NCBI GenBank assembly: GCA_037953625.1
Contig: CM075655.1
Coordinates: 71,079,501 to 71,143,500 of the forward strand
Source: Crotalaria pallida
Taxonomy: Eukaryota; Streptophyta; Magnoliopsida; Fabales; Fabaceae
Reading direction: 5' to 3'
DNA length: 64,000 bases
A program made the position numbers and the translations under genes. Numbering within the stretch: the stretch's first letter is position 1; every line of letters starts with the position of its first letter. Shown here piece after piece: positions 1 to 10,001 of the stretch. The notes below the pieces were generated by a model. It was given only the letters and a program-made list of their open reading frames with translations, had not been told where the DNA came from and did no database searches.

Positions 1-174
1 TTTCGCTTGAGCGAAATTTGTTCAGTCAAATTGGGTTTTGCACGAGCCGTTTTCGCTCGAGCCACAAGCGATTCACTGGAGCGAACCAAACTCTCGTTGG
101 AGCGAAAACTACTCAGGAACTCAGGGTCTGATTTAAGCTGTTTCACATGAGCGAGCGAATTTTCGCTTAAGCGA
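1..174. repeat. Phased palindrome cluster, TTCGCT-AGCGAA type
   Basis: Six copies, some degenerate, of a palindrome close to TTTCGCTTGAGCGAAA. Centres are near 8.5, 58.5, 78.5, 98.5, 148.5 and 168.5, giving spacings of 50, 20, 20, 50 and 20 bp. The copy at 161-174 is TTTCGCTTAAGCGA, palindromic over its last 12 bases; the one near 58 is reduced to GCTCGAGC. Exact 20-bp steps in a decayed sequence suggest binding sites set two helical turns apart, but binding is inference. Confidence 0.7.
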
Positions 175-208
175 GGACTTAAAAGTCTGCTCTTACACAC
201 TTCAAACT

Positions 209-297
209 GCTATAACTTCTTTGCTACCTGTTGGATCTTGCTCAAACTTTAAGGCAATATATCCTACTTCATATCCAATGGTGGAATTCATGTTTTG
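209..297 (-). repeat. Conserved LTR block next to palindromes
   Basis: This stretch includes CTATAACTTCTTTG, TTGGATCTTGCTCAAA and ATCCAATGGTGGAATTC. Close relatives occur at 6228-6322 (same orientation) and 3120-3220 (opposite orientation), each within about 30-70 bp of a different palindrome cluster. It is far better conserved than its surroundings. Function unknown. Confidence 0.7.
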
Positions 298-453
298 AGC
301 TATGAAACTTATATTTTAAATTTCCTAAAGCTCTATGAGTCTAATTCTACACTACCCTTCTATTCACAAATTTTAACTTAATCTCTTCATTTCCTTCACC
401 CAAGGCTCATTTAAAATACTAATTACACTTGGAATTAAAATAGGGATGTTACA

Positions 454-2010
454 AAATATACATATAATGACCGAATAAAAGAAATGAGAAGAAAGGATAA
501 TCATTTTCATTTTTCCAATTCTCAAAGAATCCATAATATTTTTCAAGACACATCAATATGAAATCAAAGTTCAAAAATCATTTTCTTTATAGATAGAAAT
601 GTAAATAACAAATGAAAATCCAAAACACTTACTATTTCATCATTACCCTTTTTGATTAGTGTTGAGAGATTATAGAAATCAATAAAAAAAATAAGTCTTT
701 TCAATATAAATAAATCTCTCCAACACAATCCATTAGAGAAGAATGAAATATTAAGAAAATGAAAATCAAGAAGGTTTGATTACCTTACACCTTATCACTC
801 TTTCTTGAACTCTTTAAGATTCTAGACACCAAAAATTTCTCTTCTTCCTTATTAGTCTCCCACGGTTCCTCTTCTTCTTCTCTAAGGTCTTCTCACAATT
901 TTTTTTCTAAGTGTAGAATGATTATTTAAAAGAAAACCTAATCCCTAAAGTTACCTATTTATACTAAGAGGGAATTATGGTCTTCTCACCCCAAAATGAA
1001 AAAGAAGGGGAAACTAAACGGGGGTTTATGGGCCAAAATCTCTTTGAATTCCTTTGGTTCAAAGATTCCATTCATGGTGCATTAAACTTCACACTTAAAA
1101 CTCCATAATCTCACGTACCGTTACACTTCATTCTAATGTTCCTAATAATAACAAAACATAACTCCTAGGCCACTTAAGATTGGAATTTCAAAAGACTTTG
1201 AACCAAAATACATTCAAATGTCTTCTCATATCTCACTCCCTCTAATTTGGACGACACATACTAGTAAAAAGAGAAAAATATTTTTAAATTTTATTTTACA
1301 TACTTACTATAGTTTTACAGCAATAAAATACCCTTTAAATCAAATAAATCCTCAAAATAAAAAATGTACTACAAAAATAGGTACAGTCGTAGAAAATATT
1401 TTTAAAGGTATATTTTCATATTTAGAATAAATTCCCAAAAGGAAAAATTAATTGGAGGTCTAAAAATAATTTTTCCAATATTAAAATTCTAAATTCGTTC
1501 ATAATTGCTACAAATATGAAATTTTCGAAGGATAAGCAATAAAATTATAATTTTTACATTTTTAGAATCTACATTTCAATAAGATCATTTTCATATAAAA
1601 TTCATAATTTTTGGTCTTACGGTTTGAAAGTTATTAAATTTTTAATGTTCTAAAACTATTTCCTTCAAATTTCATTTTATAAATTCTCAACAATATAAAT
1701 AAAATAATTAGACACGAAATATAACTTTAGCCAATAAAATCATATCCATGAAATACTTTCATGCTAAAAATATTTTATAATTCTCCACATAGAATTTATT
1801 AGTACAATTATTTAAGGTATCGTATAGATATAATTTATATACAATTTACCCTACACACATATATTCATATTAAACAAAATTATACACCTAGGACCAAAAT
1901 CAATTTAAATTATTGTCAAACAATAAAGAAAAATCACACATAAAATAAAATAATCAAATTAAATAAATTGAGCAAAATTGTGGGTCTCAGAAAATTCACT
2001 TCTAGGAGTG
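454..2010 (-). mobile_element. Degenerate LTR fragment related to the 17592-23444 LTR
   Basis: About 1.55 kb of AT-rich sequence with no coding potential. Two parts match the large LTR inside element A: the stretch around 1580-1650 (TCATTTTCATATAAAATTC, then an ACGGTTTGAAAGTTAT phrase) parallels 23170-23235, and the stretch around 850-890 parallels 22380-22430. A TATA box on the minus strand fits an LTR in minus orientation. The LTR ending at 453 is inserted on its left and the solo LTR at 2016 on its right. Its own ends were not found. Confidence 0.5.
957..964 (-). promoter_or_regulatory. TATA box of degenerate LTR
   Basis: On the minus strand this reads TATAAATA within AGTATAAATAGG, followed downstream (lower coordinates) by a CT/GA-rich leader like those in other LTRs here. 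It supports the minus orientation of the LTR. Activity is not implied. Confidence 0.5.
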
Positions 2011-2961
2011 AAGTGTGTAACACCTTCACCTTTTATAAAGGGAATAAAATAATTTATTAGAAATTGTTATGGCGGAAGAGTAAAAATCCCCTTTATTCAA
2101 GATTGGTGGCTAAAATTTTTTTCCTTTTAAATTACATTCTTTCGGTGTTACAATGGATCAAATCCAGTAACGTATATCTTCCTTCTTCCGCTTAGTCTCT
2201 GGCTTGAAAGGTTGATTAACCTCATCAGCTACTTGTACCTACCACCAAAAGGCTAGATGAGATTAAATCACTTGTCATATCGCGTAAGCAGATAATTAAT
2301 TGAATGATCATACACAAACATACACACATCATCATCGTAATGCATTTACAAATGCTCAATCCTCAATTTAAAATCATATTATCTTGTATTTATATGGCAT
2401 GATGCATGCATATCATCTCAATCATATCCCGGGGCATCACGGTTTGGAGGCTAATGGGTCATCATGAGTTTCCTCCGTTCGACCTCTCACGAGGTACAGG
2501 CTTCCTCTGCCCAGCGCAACTAGTATCAAAGCCTCTCAAACTGGAGCAAATATCACTCAATGCATGTATGCAAGATAGGTTCGTTACCAATCTTTATCAT
2601 TAATTCGTTCATTGTCATTCCTTCAGCAGGACAATATCATCATCTCAACATCCGCATTCCTTGGGCGAATGCGATTCATTTCTCAATTCACATTTCATTA
2701 TTCATTCTTTTCATAGTTATGAATTTCTTGTTTATATTCCATCATCATTATTTCACAATTCGCAACTCCTCATGCGAATACAAACAATTTATCGTTTCAC
2801 TTTTCATAATTTAATTCATTTCAAAATCATCAATTCAAATTCATAATCATTCATCATCTAAAATCAACATATATTTACAATTATGATCTCAAAATCAATA
2901 AAAGGGGTTTGGATAAAGTTAAGTATCATCAAAATTGATAAAATAGTGATTTTGAGCCAGG

Positions 2962-3101
2962 ACAATCGATTGTTAGGGTTAGACAATCGATTGTCACGTT
3001 TAAAATTTCAAATTTTGGCTTTCAGGCAACATGACCATGACAATCGATTGTCATGCAGAAAATGATAGGATAATCAATTGTCACATTGGACAATCGATTG
3101 T
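2962..3101. repeat. Phased palindrome cluster, ACAATCGATTGT type
   Basis: Five copies with ATCGAT (or ATCAAT) cores starting at 2965, 2986, 3043, 3073 and 3093, so the steps are 21, 57, 30 and 20 bp. Four are perfect 12-bp palindromes and the fourth is a one-base variant. The layout matches the other LTR clusters although the word differs. Confidence 0.8.
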
Positions 3102-3119
3102 CTAGACTTTTTTATCACT

Positions 3120-3220
3120 AAACACGAATTCCACCATTGGATTTGAAGATAAGAAGGTTGGGAAGCTTGTCTCCAAATTTGAGCACGATCCAACGGTTAA
3201 CGAATGAGATATGGCACGAT
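3120..3220 (+). repeat. Conserved LTR block, inverted copy
   Basis: Reverse complement of the block at 209-297: it reads AACACGAATTCCACCATTGG and then GAGCACGATCCAACGGTTAA. It directly follows the palindrome cluster. Relative to the LTR termini its orientation is opposite to that at 209-297 and 6228-6322, so this small module has been inverted or re-acquired. Confidence 0.65.
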
Positions 3221-4330
3221 CTTTGGATGATGTTTTCACTAAAATTCACTTTGATGGTTATTTACAAAATATTCACATAATATTTGCTTGATATTCACTT
3301 AGTATCAACTTAATATCTATTTTATATCTACTTCATATCTATTTAATATATTTCATTTATGATTTCGAGGATAATTCCGGTGGGTGTTACAAAGTGTAAA
3401 ACTCGCCATTTGTCTTATCTCTCAGTTAGCTTTATGGGGATATTGCTAATGATTTCTCTATATATCAATAAAAAATTGTAATAGTTACCCATGGTCCATT
3501 TCCTTTGAAAATCAATAAGGGTTGCCACGCATGGCGGGTTTGGAAGGTGAAGTGGCTCTGGAATGTGGCGCAAATTTAAATTACCAAGTTGCACACTGTA
3601 ACACCCTCACTTTTATTAGGTAGTTTATAGGCTTTAATAAAATCAGAGTTTGAAAATTTCTTTTTAATTTAAACACTTATAAAAATTCCTAAGAAAATCC
3701 GGCAGAGTTTCTTCTGTTTTTCGGACTTCCCAAAATTTTCCTTTTCTAAACCTGTCAGCTAGAGATTTTTAGAACATAACCCATAATAGTTTAATAGTTA
3801 TAACAGATCCTAACGCCCAAATGACACAAGTTTCAGGGCAAGCTACTAATTCAAATTTTAAATTACATTAAATAATTATTCACTCATAATATTCAATAAA
3901 CATTCCACGTAGTGGAATGAAAGTCCTGCTCGGCCATATTCCATGTAAGCTCCACTTCAATACCTGCAAAAATATAGCAAGAAGGGTAGCATTACACAGA
4001 ACTTAAAAAGATAAATCCTAAAAGAGACATAGTAATAAACTAAGCCTACCCTAGTATTGACATCCGCTATTCATTAATATCCATATAATTATTTATCCTT
4101 ATTTTAGTTTCTTCACCAATTCTCACTTTCCTTTACCCTTTTAATTCTCTTTTCTATTTTCCACATTTTATTCCACTTCTAGTCCGTTATTCGTTTCTAT
4201 ATCATTTCTCTTACATTTCTTTCATTTCCATACCTTTTTATCTAATTATTTACACTCTCTTTTCTTTTCTTTTTCTCTTTCTTTTTCTTTTTACTTTATC
4301 TCTTTTTTCCCTTTTTCACATTTACCATTT

Positions 4331-4683
4331 GGCCACAGGGTCACCACGACCAACCTGCACCATTTAGCTTTTATTATTATTATTCGGCCACAGGGTCACC
4401 ACGACCAACCTGCACCATTTCTCTTTTATTATTATTCGGCCACAGGGTCACCATGACCAACCTACACCATTTCTTTTTTATTATTATTCGGCCACAGGGT
4501 CACCACGACCAACCTGCACCATTTCTCTTTTATTATTATTCGGGCGGCCACAGGGTCACCACGACCAACCTGCACCATTTCTCTTTTATTATTATTCGGC
4601 CACAGGGTCACCACGACCAACCTGCACCATTTATCTTTTAGTTTTATCAGGTCACAGGGTCACCACGACCAACCTGCGCCGTT
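4331..4683 (-). repeat. Tandem array, 7 units of 52-56 bp, hairpin-forming
   Basis: Units begin near 4331, 4386, 4438, 4490, 4546, 4598 and 4650. Each holds CACAGGGTCACCACGACCAA followed by CCTGCACCATTT and a T/A-rich spacer. Each can fold as GGTC-ACCAC-GACC inside a wider CAGG...CCTG pairing. The related LTR G has a diverged version at 41570-41875. The array lies in the presumed transcribed part of the LTR. Confidence 0.85.
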
Positions 4684-6054
4684 AACCTTTTATTATCTTT
4701 CTCTTCATCAATTCATCTTAGCCTTTTCTCTTTACTTTTAGTTCCTAAGTTCTCTTAAATTCTTTTAATCTCTTGACCCTTCTTTTATCTTTTTCTGTTT
4801 AAGTGTTTCTCTTTACTAATGTTATTCTCACTTTTAATTAACTCTTAGCCTAGTCATGTACTCTATATTTAATTTAACTACCCTCTCTAATTTAGCTTGG
4901 TTTCCATATCTTGTTATAACATTTTATTTAATTCCCTATCAACGTACTCTCTTTTCGTTTTTAGTATCCTTTTTATTAATTTCTTTTACCGATTATCTAT
5001 TTTCCTTTTATATCTAATTCACTAATTTGTTTCTCTTTCTGTATTTGATTCCACATATATTCTGCATTCCACTTTCTCATTCCTTCTTCATTTTATCCCA
5101 TTTATATCTTCACTTACTATTTTACCTTTTAATTTCTAGTTTATTAGTTCTACTCTTCTTGCCTATCACACTTTCTCTTTATTCCTTTACCCCCAATTTT
5201 AGTTAGTTTTTCCTTAACTAATTTCCCTTGGTTTTATTTCATGTTTTCCTACCCTTTAATTCTATATCAACTCTTTTTAATACCCTATCATATTCATCCA
5301 CTCCAGAACTCATTCTATGCATATCCAATTTATTCCATTGTCAATTTAAGTAAATCATTTATATTTGTGGGAACCACCCTAAGGTTCATTAACTTATTCC
5401 TTAATTACCCTATTCCTAGTCACCACTATAAACTCCTAGAATTTACTTTTTAAATAGAGGTAATACGAACCCTTCTTACCTCGGTTGACGAAAGCAAAGA
5501 AATAACCTCAACTCCGGGGAGGGAGCGGCTGTCCGCTACGCTTTATTGATCCGGGGTGATGAATGGGTCGACGCCGATCGACACCGGTGCTAGCACAATC
5601 ACGGCTGGTCCTAAGCAAGAGCTTCAAGCTTCGGTGTACTCGACAAAAGTCCGGCACGGTCACGAGTCGGTAACGACGCCGGTGAGATCCGTGGAGAGAG
5701 AGATAGCTCGAAGAGAGGGAAAGAGAGGGGAACCAAAGCCAAAGGGGAAGAGGGAGGGAGAACTATGGTGGTGGTGGTGGTTCGTGTGGAGGTGGCGGTG
5801 GCGGCCGGAGGTGGCGGCGGCTGTGAGTGGGTAGGAGAGAGAGAGAGTTTGTGAGGGAGGGAGAGAGAGAACAAGAGAGGGAGAGAGACGGGTTGAGGGA
5901 GGAAGAGGGTGGCCACGGTGGGCGGCCAAGGGCGGCGGTGATGGTGGCGGTCGGAGTCGGAGGAGGGAGGGAGATCGGGTGGAGAGAGAAAGTGGGGTTG
6001 GAATGGGGGTTTCGACCCCCAAAACACGTTTTTAAAGCTGCAGACCGCGAAATA

Positions 6055-6161
6055 CTCGAGTGTTTCTGTAAACACTCGAGTGTTCCTGTCAATACTCGAG
6101 TGTTTCTGTCAATACTCGAGTTTTGACCCAAAATACTCGAGTATTTCACAAAATACTCGAG
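6055..6161. repeat. Phased palindrome ladder, six ACTCGAGT sites at 20-bp steps
   Basis: CTCGAG cores start at 6055, 6075, 6095, 6115, 6136 and 6156: steps of 20, 20, 20, 21 and 20 bp. Flanks extend the palindromes unequally (AATACTCGAGT, AACACTCGAGTGTT, AAATACTCGAGTATTT), so this is not a simple tandem repeat. A minus-strand TATA-like element (6029-6036) lies immediately downstream, which makes this an upstream promoter element of the LTR. Confidence 0.85.
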
Positions 6162-6227
6162 TATAATGATCAGATACTGCTAGTTTGTTTTTTCTATTTT
6201 TCAGCTATTTTCTCCCAACTTCTAATA

Positions 6228-6322
6228 GCCATAACTTCTTCGTTCACCGTCGGATCTTGTTCAAATTTGACGAGTAACTTCCTAAAAATCATATCTTCAT
6301 ATCCAACGTTGGAAATTGTGTT
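6228..6322 (-). repeat. Conserved LTR block
   Basis: Includes AGCCATAACTTCTTCG, CGGATCTTGTTCAAATTTGA and CATATCCAACGTTGGAAATT. Same orientation and relative position as 209-297: palindromes, then block, then LTR end. The inverted form is at 3120-3220. Confidence 0.7.
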
Positions 6323-6690
6323 TGGAGTCTTAAATCTTTTATTTTGAATTTCCTAACGTCGGGTGTTTATAACACCGAAAAATCGATTTTTAACACTCAT
6401 TTGGTCTTCTTTAAATTTGCTTTTCGATGCCAATGCTCCTTTACTCCTCTATGGCACTCAAATAACTCCTAATCCATCATTTTAAATTTCTTCTAGGATA
6501 ATCCTTACTTCCAAATATTATTATTAGAATTAAAATTCGGGATGTTACACACACATGAAAAGGTTGGGTCGTGCATTAATCGCTTCTGATGGCTACGTTT
6601 TTACAGTTCCATCGCTTTTTTTTTTTTTAAAAAAAGAGTTTTGGATCTACACAATAAAATAGGTCGGATCTATGCAACCCATTTCTTCTT

Positions 6691-7090
6691 GAGTTAGGAT
6701 CTGTTGACACCAAGTTTAAATCTTGGTCACTTACAACTTCATAAAACTTTTTATATATTATGAAATTTATCAATCCAACCGTTAAATTATATGTTATTAT
6801 TATAACGATCATACATACCAAATTTCAGATCAGATCATTCGGAGATTCATAGGTATGTAATCTAATAATGCATATTTACTTATATTTTGAAATAACGTAT
6901 TATTCGTTAAAATATAATAGTCGGATGAAGTATCAAATAATTTTTATATTCTATGAAATTTTGTAGACTTGATCTACTTGATAATAACATATAATTGAAC
7001 GGTTGGATTAACAAATTTCATAATATATAAAAAGTTATCTGAAGGTGTAAGTGACCAAGTTTTACATCTGGTGTCAACGGATCCTAACTC
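6691..7090. mobile_element. Foldback/MITE-like inverted-repeat element
   Basis: Two arms of about 110 bp (6691-6800 and 6981-7090) are imperfect reverse complements separated by about 180 bp. Outer ends read GAGTTAGGATCTGTTGACAC on the left and the complement of GAGTTAGGATCCGTTGACAC on the right. Shared inner landmarks include TTTTTATATATTATGAAATT and CCAACCGTT. Long arms with a short non-coding centre suggest a Mutator-type or foldback MITE. No clean TSD was found, so the superfamily is uncertain. Confidence 0.6.
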
Positions 7091-7860
7091 CTTCCTGAAA
7101 AACTAAATTAGGGTTTTTTTAAACATTTTTTAAATGAAAAATGGGAATATACTTTTTCTCTATTACCTTTCTCTCCTTCTTATTTTCTTTCCTTGAAATT
7201 TGGATACAATAGATTCTTATTTTTAATTTTTTATTTCTCATTTCTCATCTGCCATCGCGCCCAACTATTTTCTCACAAAGCCATCCACTATTTTCCATGG
7301 CGGAATTCCACGGGCCGCCATCTACCATTGACAACATTCGTCTATTCTTAACCAAAATTTAATCAATGTTCTTAACAAGTACAATTTTAGCAAATAATGG
7401 CAAAATGGTTAATTGAAAATAAAAAATGTACATGAGTGCTTTATATATGAAAACAACATTTTGAGACTCACAATGTCTATATAAATGCATTTTGTTATTC
7501 GAAGCGAAATTGCTTACTCCACATTGCAGAATGAGTTCGATCAAAAGCCCAAAACAACCTCGAAGATCAGCTAACACTAAAAATCTATAAAAATTCTGAA
7601 AGCATCCTTGAATTATTAAAAGAATATTATTTTCTACTTGTCCATCCAAATCCTCTTGGATTAATTATTGAAATTAATCTTGGATTAATTATTGAAATTA
7701 ATCCAACATTTTTTTAGTCATAAATATAAATAAGTAAAAATTGTGAGGTTACAAATATTATTTTAGTGCATGTTTGGTGATAGTCTTATTTAGATCTTTT
7801 ATGGAAAACTAGAATTGCTTCGGTTGTTGAATGCTCATCTCATCATTAGGAATTACTCAC

Positions 7861-7929
7861 CATCAGCCTGGCTAGCTTTTCGCAACTTGTTGAGTTTTTC
7901 AACATGCTTTGCATCATCTTCAATTTCAT
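7861..7929 (-). pseudogene. Possible orphan exon, unrecognised
   Basis: On the minus strand a 69-bp open segment lies between a splice acceptor (TTCTCACAG) and a strong donor (GTGAGT). One reading gives EIEDDAKHVEKLNKLRKASQ; another phase is also open, so the frame is unsettled. It has a charged, coiled-coil-like look, but I do not recognise the family and see no neighbouring exons. It could be a remnant of a host gene or chance. Confidence 0.25.
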
Positions 7930-8154
7930 CTGTGAGAAGATTGGTATCAAGCCTTGCAAATTATTGTTCATATTGGTATGGTAGCAGAGTCTCTGTAAGA
8001 CACACCACAATTCACACGCAGCAGAGCAGACCCCCTCTTGGCTATTGTCTACTAAAACTTTAAAGAGTATGTATATATGCTACTCTCCTTCCTTTTTAAT
8101 CAATATTTTAGATCTTTGTGTTTGTGCTGCATAATATTAATATTCACTGCTGGA

Positions 8155-8475
8155 AAAAGTACTTTTAAAATCGGTCGTTTTGGACTTTTGAAATCGGTCG
8201 TCGTGGTGATGTTGAAAACGGTGGAATTAAAAGTGGACCTTTTGAAATCGGTCGTTATGACCGATTTCAAAAGTATTGTCTTTTAAAATCGGTCGTTATG
8301 ACCGATTTCAAAAGTACTTTTGAAATCGGTCTTTTTGACCGATTTCATAAAATATTTTTGAAATCGGTCAAAAGAACCGATTTCAAAAGTACTTTTGAAA
8401 TCGGTCGTTACGACCGATTTTAAAAGACAGTACTTTTGAAATCGGTCATAACGACCGATTTTAAAAGTCTTTTTT
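8155..8475. repeat. Left subterminal palindrome repeats of CACTA element
   Basis: At least eight AAATCGGT / ACCGATTT half-sites, mostly paired as AAATCGGTCGTTATGACC followed by GATTT, separated by AAAAGTACTTTTG (itself palindromic). Variants such as AAATCGGTCAAAAGAACCGA change the centre but keep the outer arms. Such repeats bind CACTA transposase in characterised systems. Confidence 0.8.
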
Positions 8476-9728
8476 TTCCTGCTTACCCCATACTCTATAC
8501 ATCCCCTGCTGCATGAAATTAAAAATTTTCTTTTTTACACAGAAGAATAACCCAATTACAGAACCTAAGCAAGCTAAAATTCATAAGCAAAATTCATATC
8601 AAACTAACAATCTTGAAGTAGAAAATACAAAATACTTATCAAACTAACAAAATAGGCAAGAGTTACAAAAGCTAAGTATTAAAGCCTAGCTGATTTGAGA
8701 GTAAGTATAAATGACGAAGTATCATGATAATAATTAAAAATAATTAATAAATTTTATATTATTAAATTGCTCATAAATAAAGAGCTCAAATCTCAACAAT
8801 CTAATACAAATAATGTCATTAGCATTCTATTGATCAATCTATCAAAAGTACAAAAAAAAAATTATCCACACTATCATGCAAAAGAAAAAGATTGCACATG
8901 CCAAAGGCTCTTCCATGTCCATGTATATGGCATTATCAATTTCAGCTTCAATTCCTCGTATCCTACAAAAATATATCAACATATGATAAAAAAAAGAGTA
9001 CAGTGGCAATCTAAACATAAAACCTTCCTTAAAATAGCAATAGCCACATGATACTCTTTATATTTTGATAATAAGATCTCTATATTCGTTACACAAATGG
9101 CCAAATAATCATTCACTTTCTTCAATTAGTCCTATTGCCAATGGATCACAAAGACAGATGGAACATAGTCCTATTGCCAATGGATCACAAAGAAACACTG
9201 CCACAATTACTAGTATGAGAAAATTCCTAATCAAGAGGATAGTATAATTAGATGAAGATAAGAGCACTAAAATTATAGGAATCAGGTAAATGAAATCTGC
9301 TATTTGCTAGTTTACTAAGTACTAATATTTATTAGCATGATCCTAAAGAAAACTAAGAGCGACAAAGTTAAGATAAAAATTAAATTGTGTCCACTCTAAA
9401 AAATGATCTTAGAAACTCGAGTAGTTATGTGAAATTTTTGGGTTTCTTTCTCTTTGTTGTCATCCTTCATCCAAGGCTGTGCTAAGTCACAAGAATCATG
9501 CATCAAGTAGTCATGTCAATTTCAAATGATCAAGTCATTTCTATAACCAAAAGCTTTATAAATCGGTACCTTTCATCTAGTAAAAATGAATACCAGTCTG
9601 AATTAGGATCTTGTGGGCTTGGCTTGCTACCTCATGGTCATTGCCGCCATCATATACATGGTGCTTCACGAAAAAAAATAAAAAACAGAACCAAGCAACA
9701 ACTACTGAACTACAGAACCAAGCAACAA

Positions 9729-10001
9729 CTACCAAAACACAGAACCAAGCAACTGGATCCTATTGCATGTGGCCTGAGTAACTGGATCCTTCCACATCTC
9801 CTCCACAAGTAGGGCAACTTGAACAGAATGTAAAAAAATATAGCAACAAAACAATTATAATTCATCATGAGCAATGCTTCAAAAACTTACTTGAGCGATA
9901 GTCTTTGTGATTGACTCTGTCTAATTTCTGCATCACAAGGGTTCTAGCAAGCTTTTCCAGCTCATTTTTCTTAGCTATTTCTACAGCAGTGTCCTTTTGA
10001 A
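9729..10001 (-). pseudogene. Possible two-exon gene remnant inside CACTA element
   Basis: Minus strand. A segment at 9891-10001 (111 bp) sits between an acceptor (CCTGTGTAG) and a donor (GTAAGT) and is open in only one phase: QKDTAVEIAKKNELEKLART and on to QKLDRVNHKDYRS. A second open segment at 9729-9817 follows an acceptor-like TTCTGTTCAAG and continues to a TAG. The product is not recognised. This could be a leftover of the element's own gene or a captured host exon; the splice sites are the only support. Confidence 0.25.

Larger units (their letters stand above)
1..453 (-). mobile_element. Partial long LTR (Ty3/gypsy, Tekay-like), cut by window start
   Basis: The right end reads GGGATGTTACA, the terminus also seen at 6549, preceded by the same GAATTAAAAT stretch, so both belong to one LTR family. 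On the minus strand this is the LTR 5' end (TGTAACATCCC). From left to right the piece holds a palindrome cluster (1-174), a conserved block (209-297) and the terminus. The other end and TSD lie outside the window, so solo LTR versus full element cannot be decided. It interrupts a different LTR that begins at 454. Confidence 0.7.
2016..3391 (-). mobile_element. Solo LTR, 1376 bp, TSD AAGTG
   Basis: Termini are TGTAACACC and GGTGTTACA, flanked by a perfect 5-bp duplication AAGTG (2011-2015 and 3392-3396). There is no internal coding region, so this is a solo LTR left by LTR-LTR recombination. The left end resembles the left ends at 3597 and 40756 (TGTAACACC-TCAC), so all three should be in the same (minus) orientation. 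It contains an ACAATCGATTGT palindrome cluster and an inverted copy of the conserved block. Confidence 0.85.
3597..6549 (-). mobile_element. Solo LTR, 2953 bp, TSD CACAC
   Basis: Termini TGTAACACCCTCAC and TTCGGGATGTTACA are flanked by a perfect 5-bp duplication CACAC (3592-3596 and 6550-6554). Read on the minus strand the order is 5' terminus, conserved block (6228-6322), six phased CTCGAG palindromes (6055-6161), a TATA-like TTTAAAAA (6029-6036), a GC-rich leader (5560-6010), and a hairpin tandem array (4331-4683) before the 3' terminus. No internal domain, primer-binding site or pol is present. The family is shared with G (40756) and H (55929). Tekay/Del-like affinity is inferred from element D. 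Confidence 0.85.
6550..8141. other. Non-coding stretch between LTR and CACTA element
   Basis: AT-rich sequence with no convincing gene. It contains the inverted-repeat element at 6691-7090, a direct duplication of about 24 bp at 7653-7705 (repeating CTTGGATTAATTATTGAAAT) and a short exon-like piece on the minus strand at 7861-7929. Longer open frames here have no family resemblance I can name. Confidence 0.5.

Noticed and set aside
1218..1430. Short plus-strand open frame in AT-rich sequence
   Set aside because: Lies in a degenerate LTR; Asn/Lys/Ile-rich composition typical of AT-rich noise.
4331..4683. Regularly spaced repeats that look like a CRISPR array
   Set aside because: The spacers are near-identical T/A runs, there are no cas genes, the DNA is plant nuclear and the array lies inside an LTR with a clear TSD.
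5556..6149. Overlapping open frames on both strands, Pro/Ser/His- or Gly/Arg-rich
   Set aside because: GC-rich GTG/GAG low-complexity leader of a solo LTR. Frames are open in several phases because of composition, not coding.
7359..7649. 96-codon minus-strand open frame
   Set aside because: Hydrophobic AT-rich translation with no recognisable motif and no neighbouring exons.
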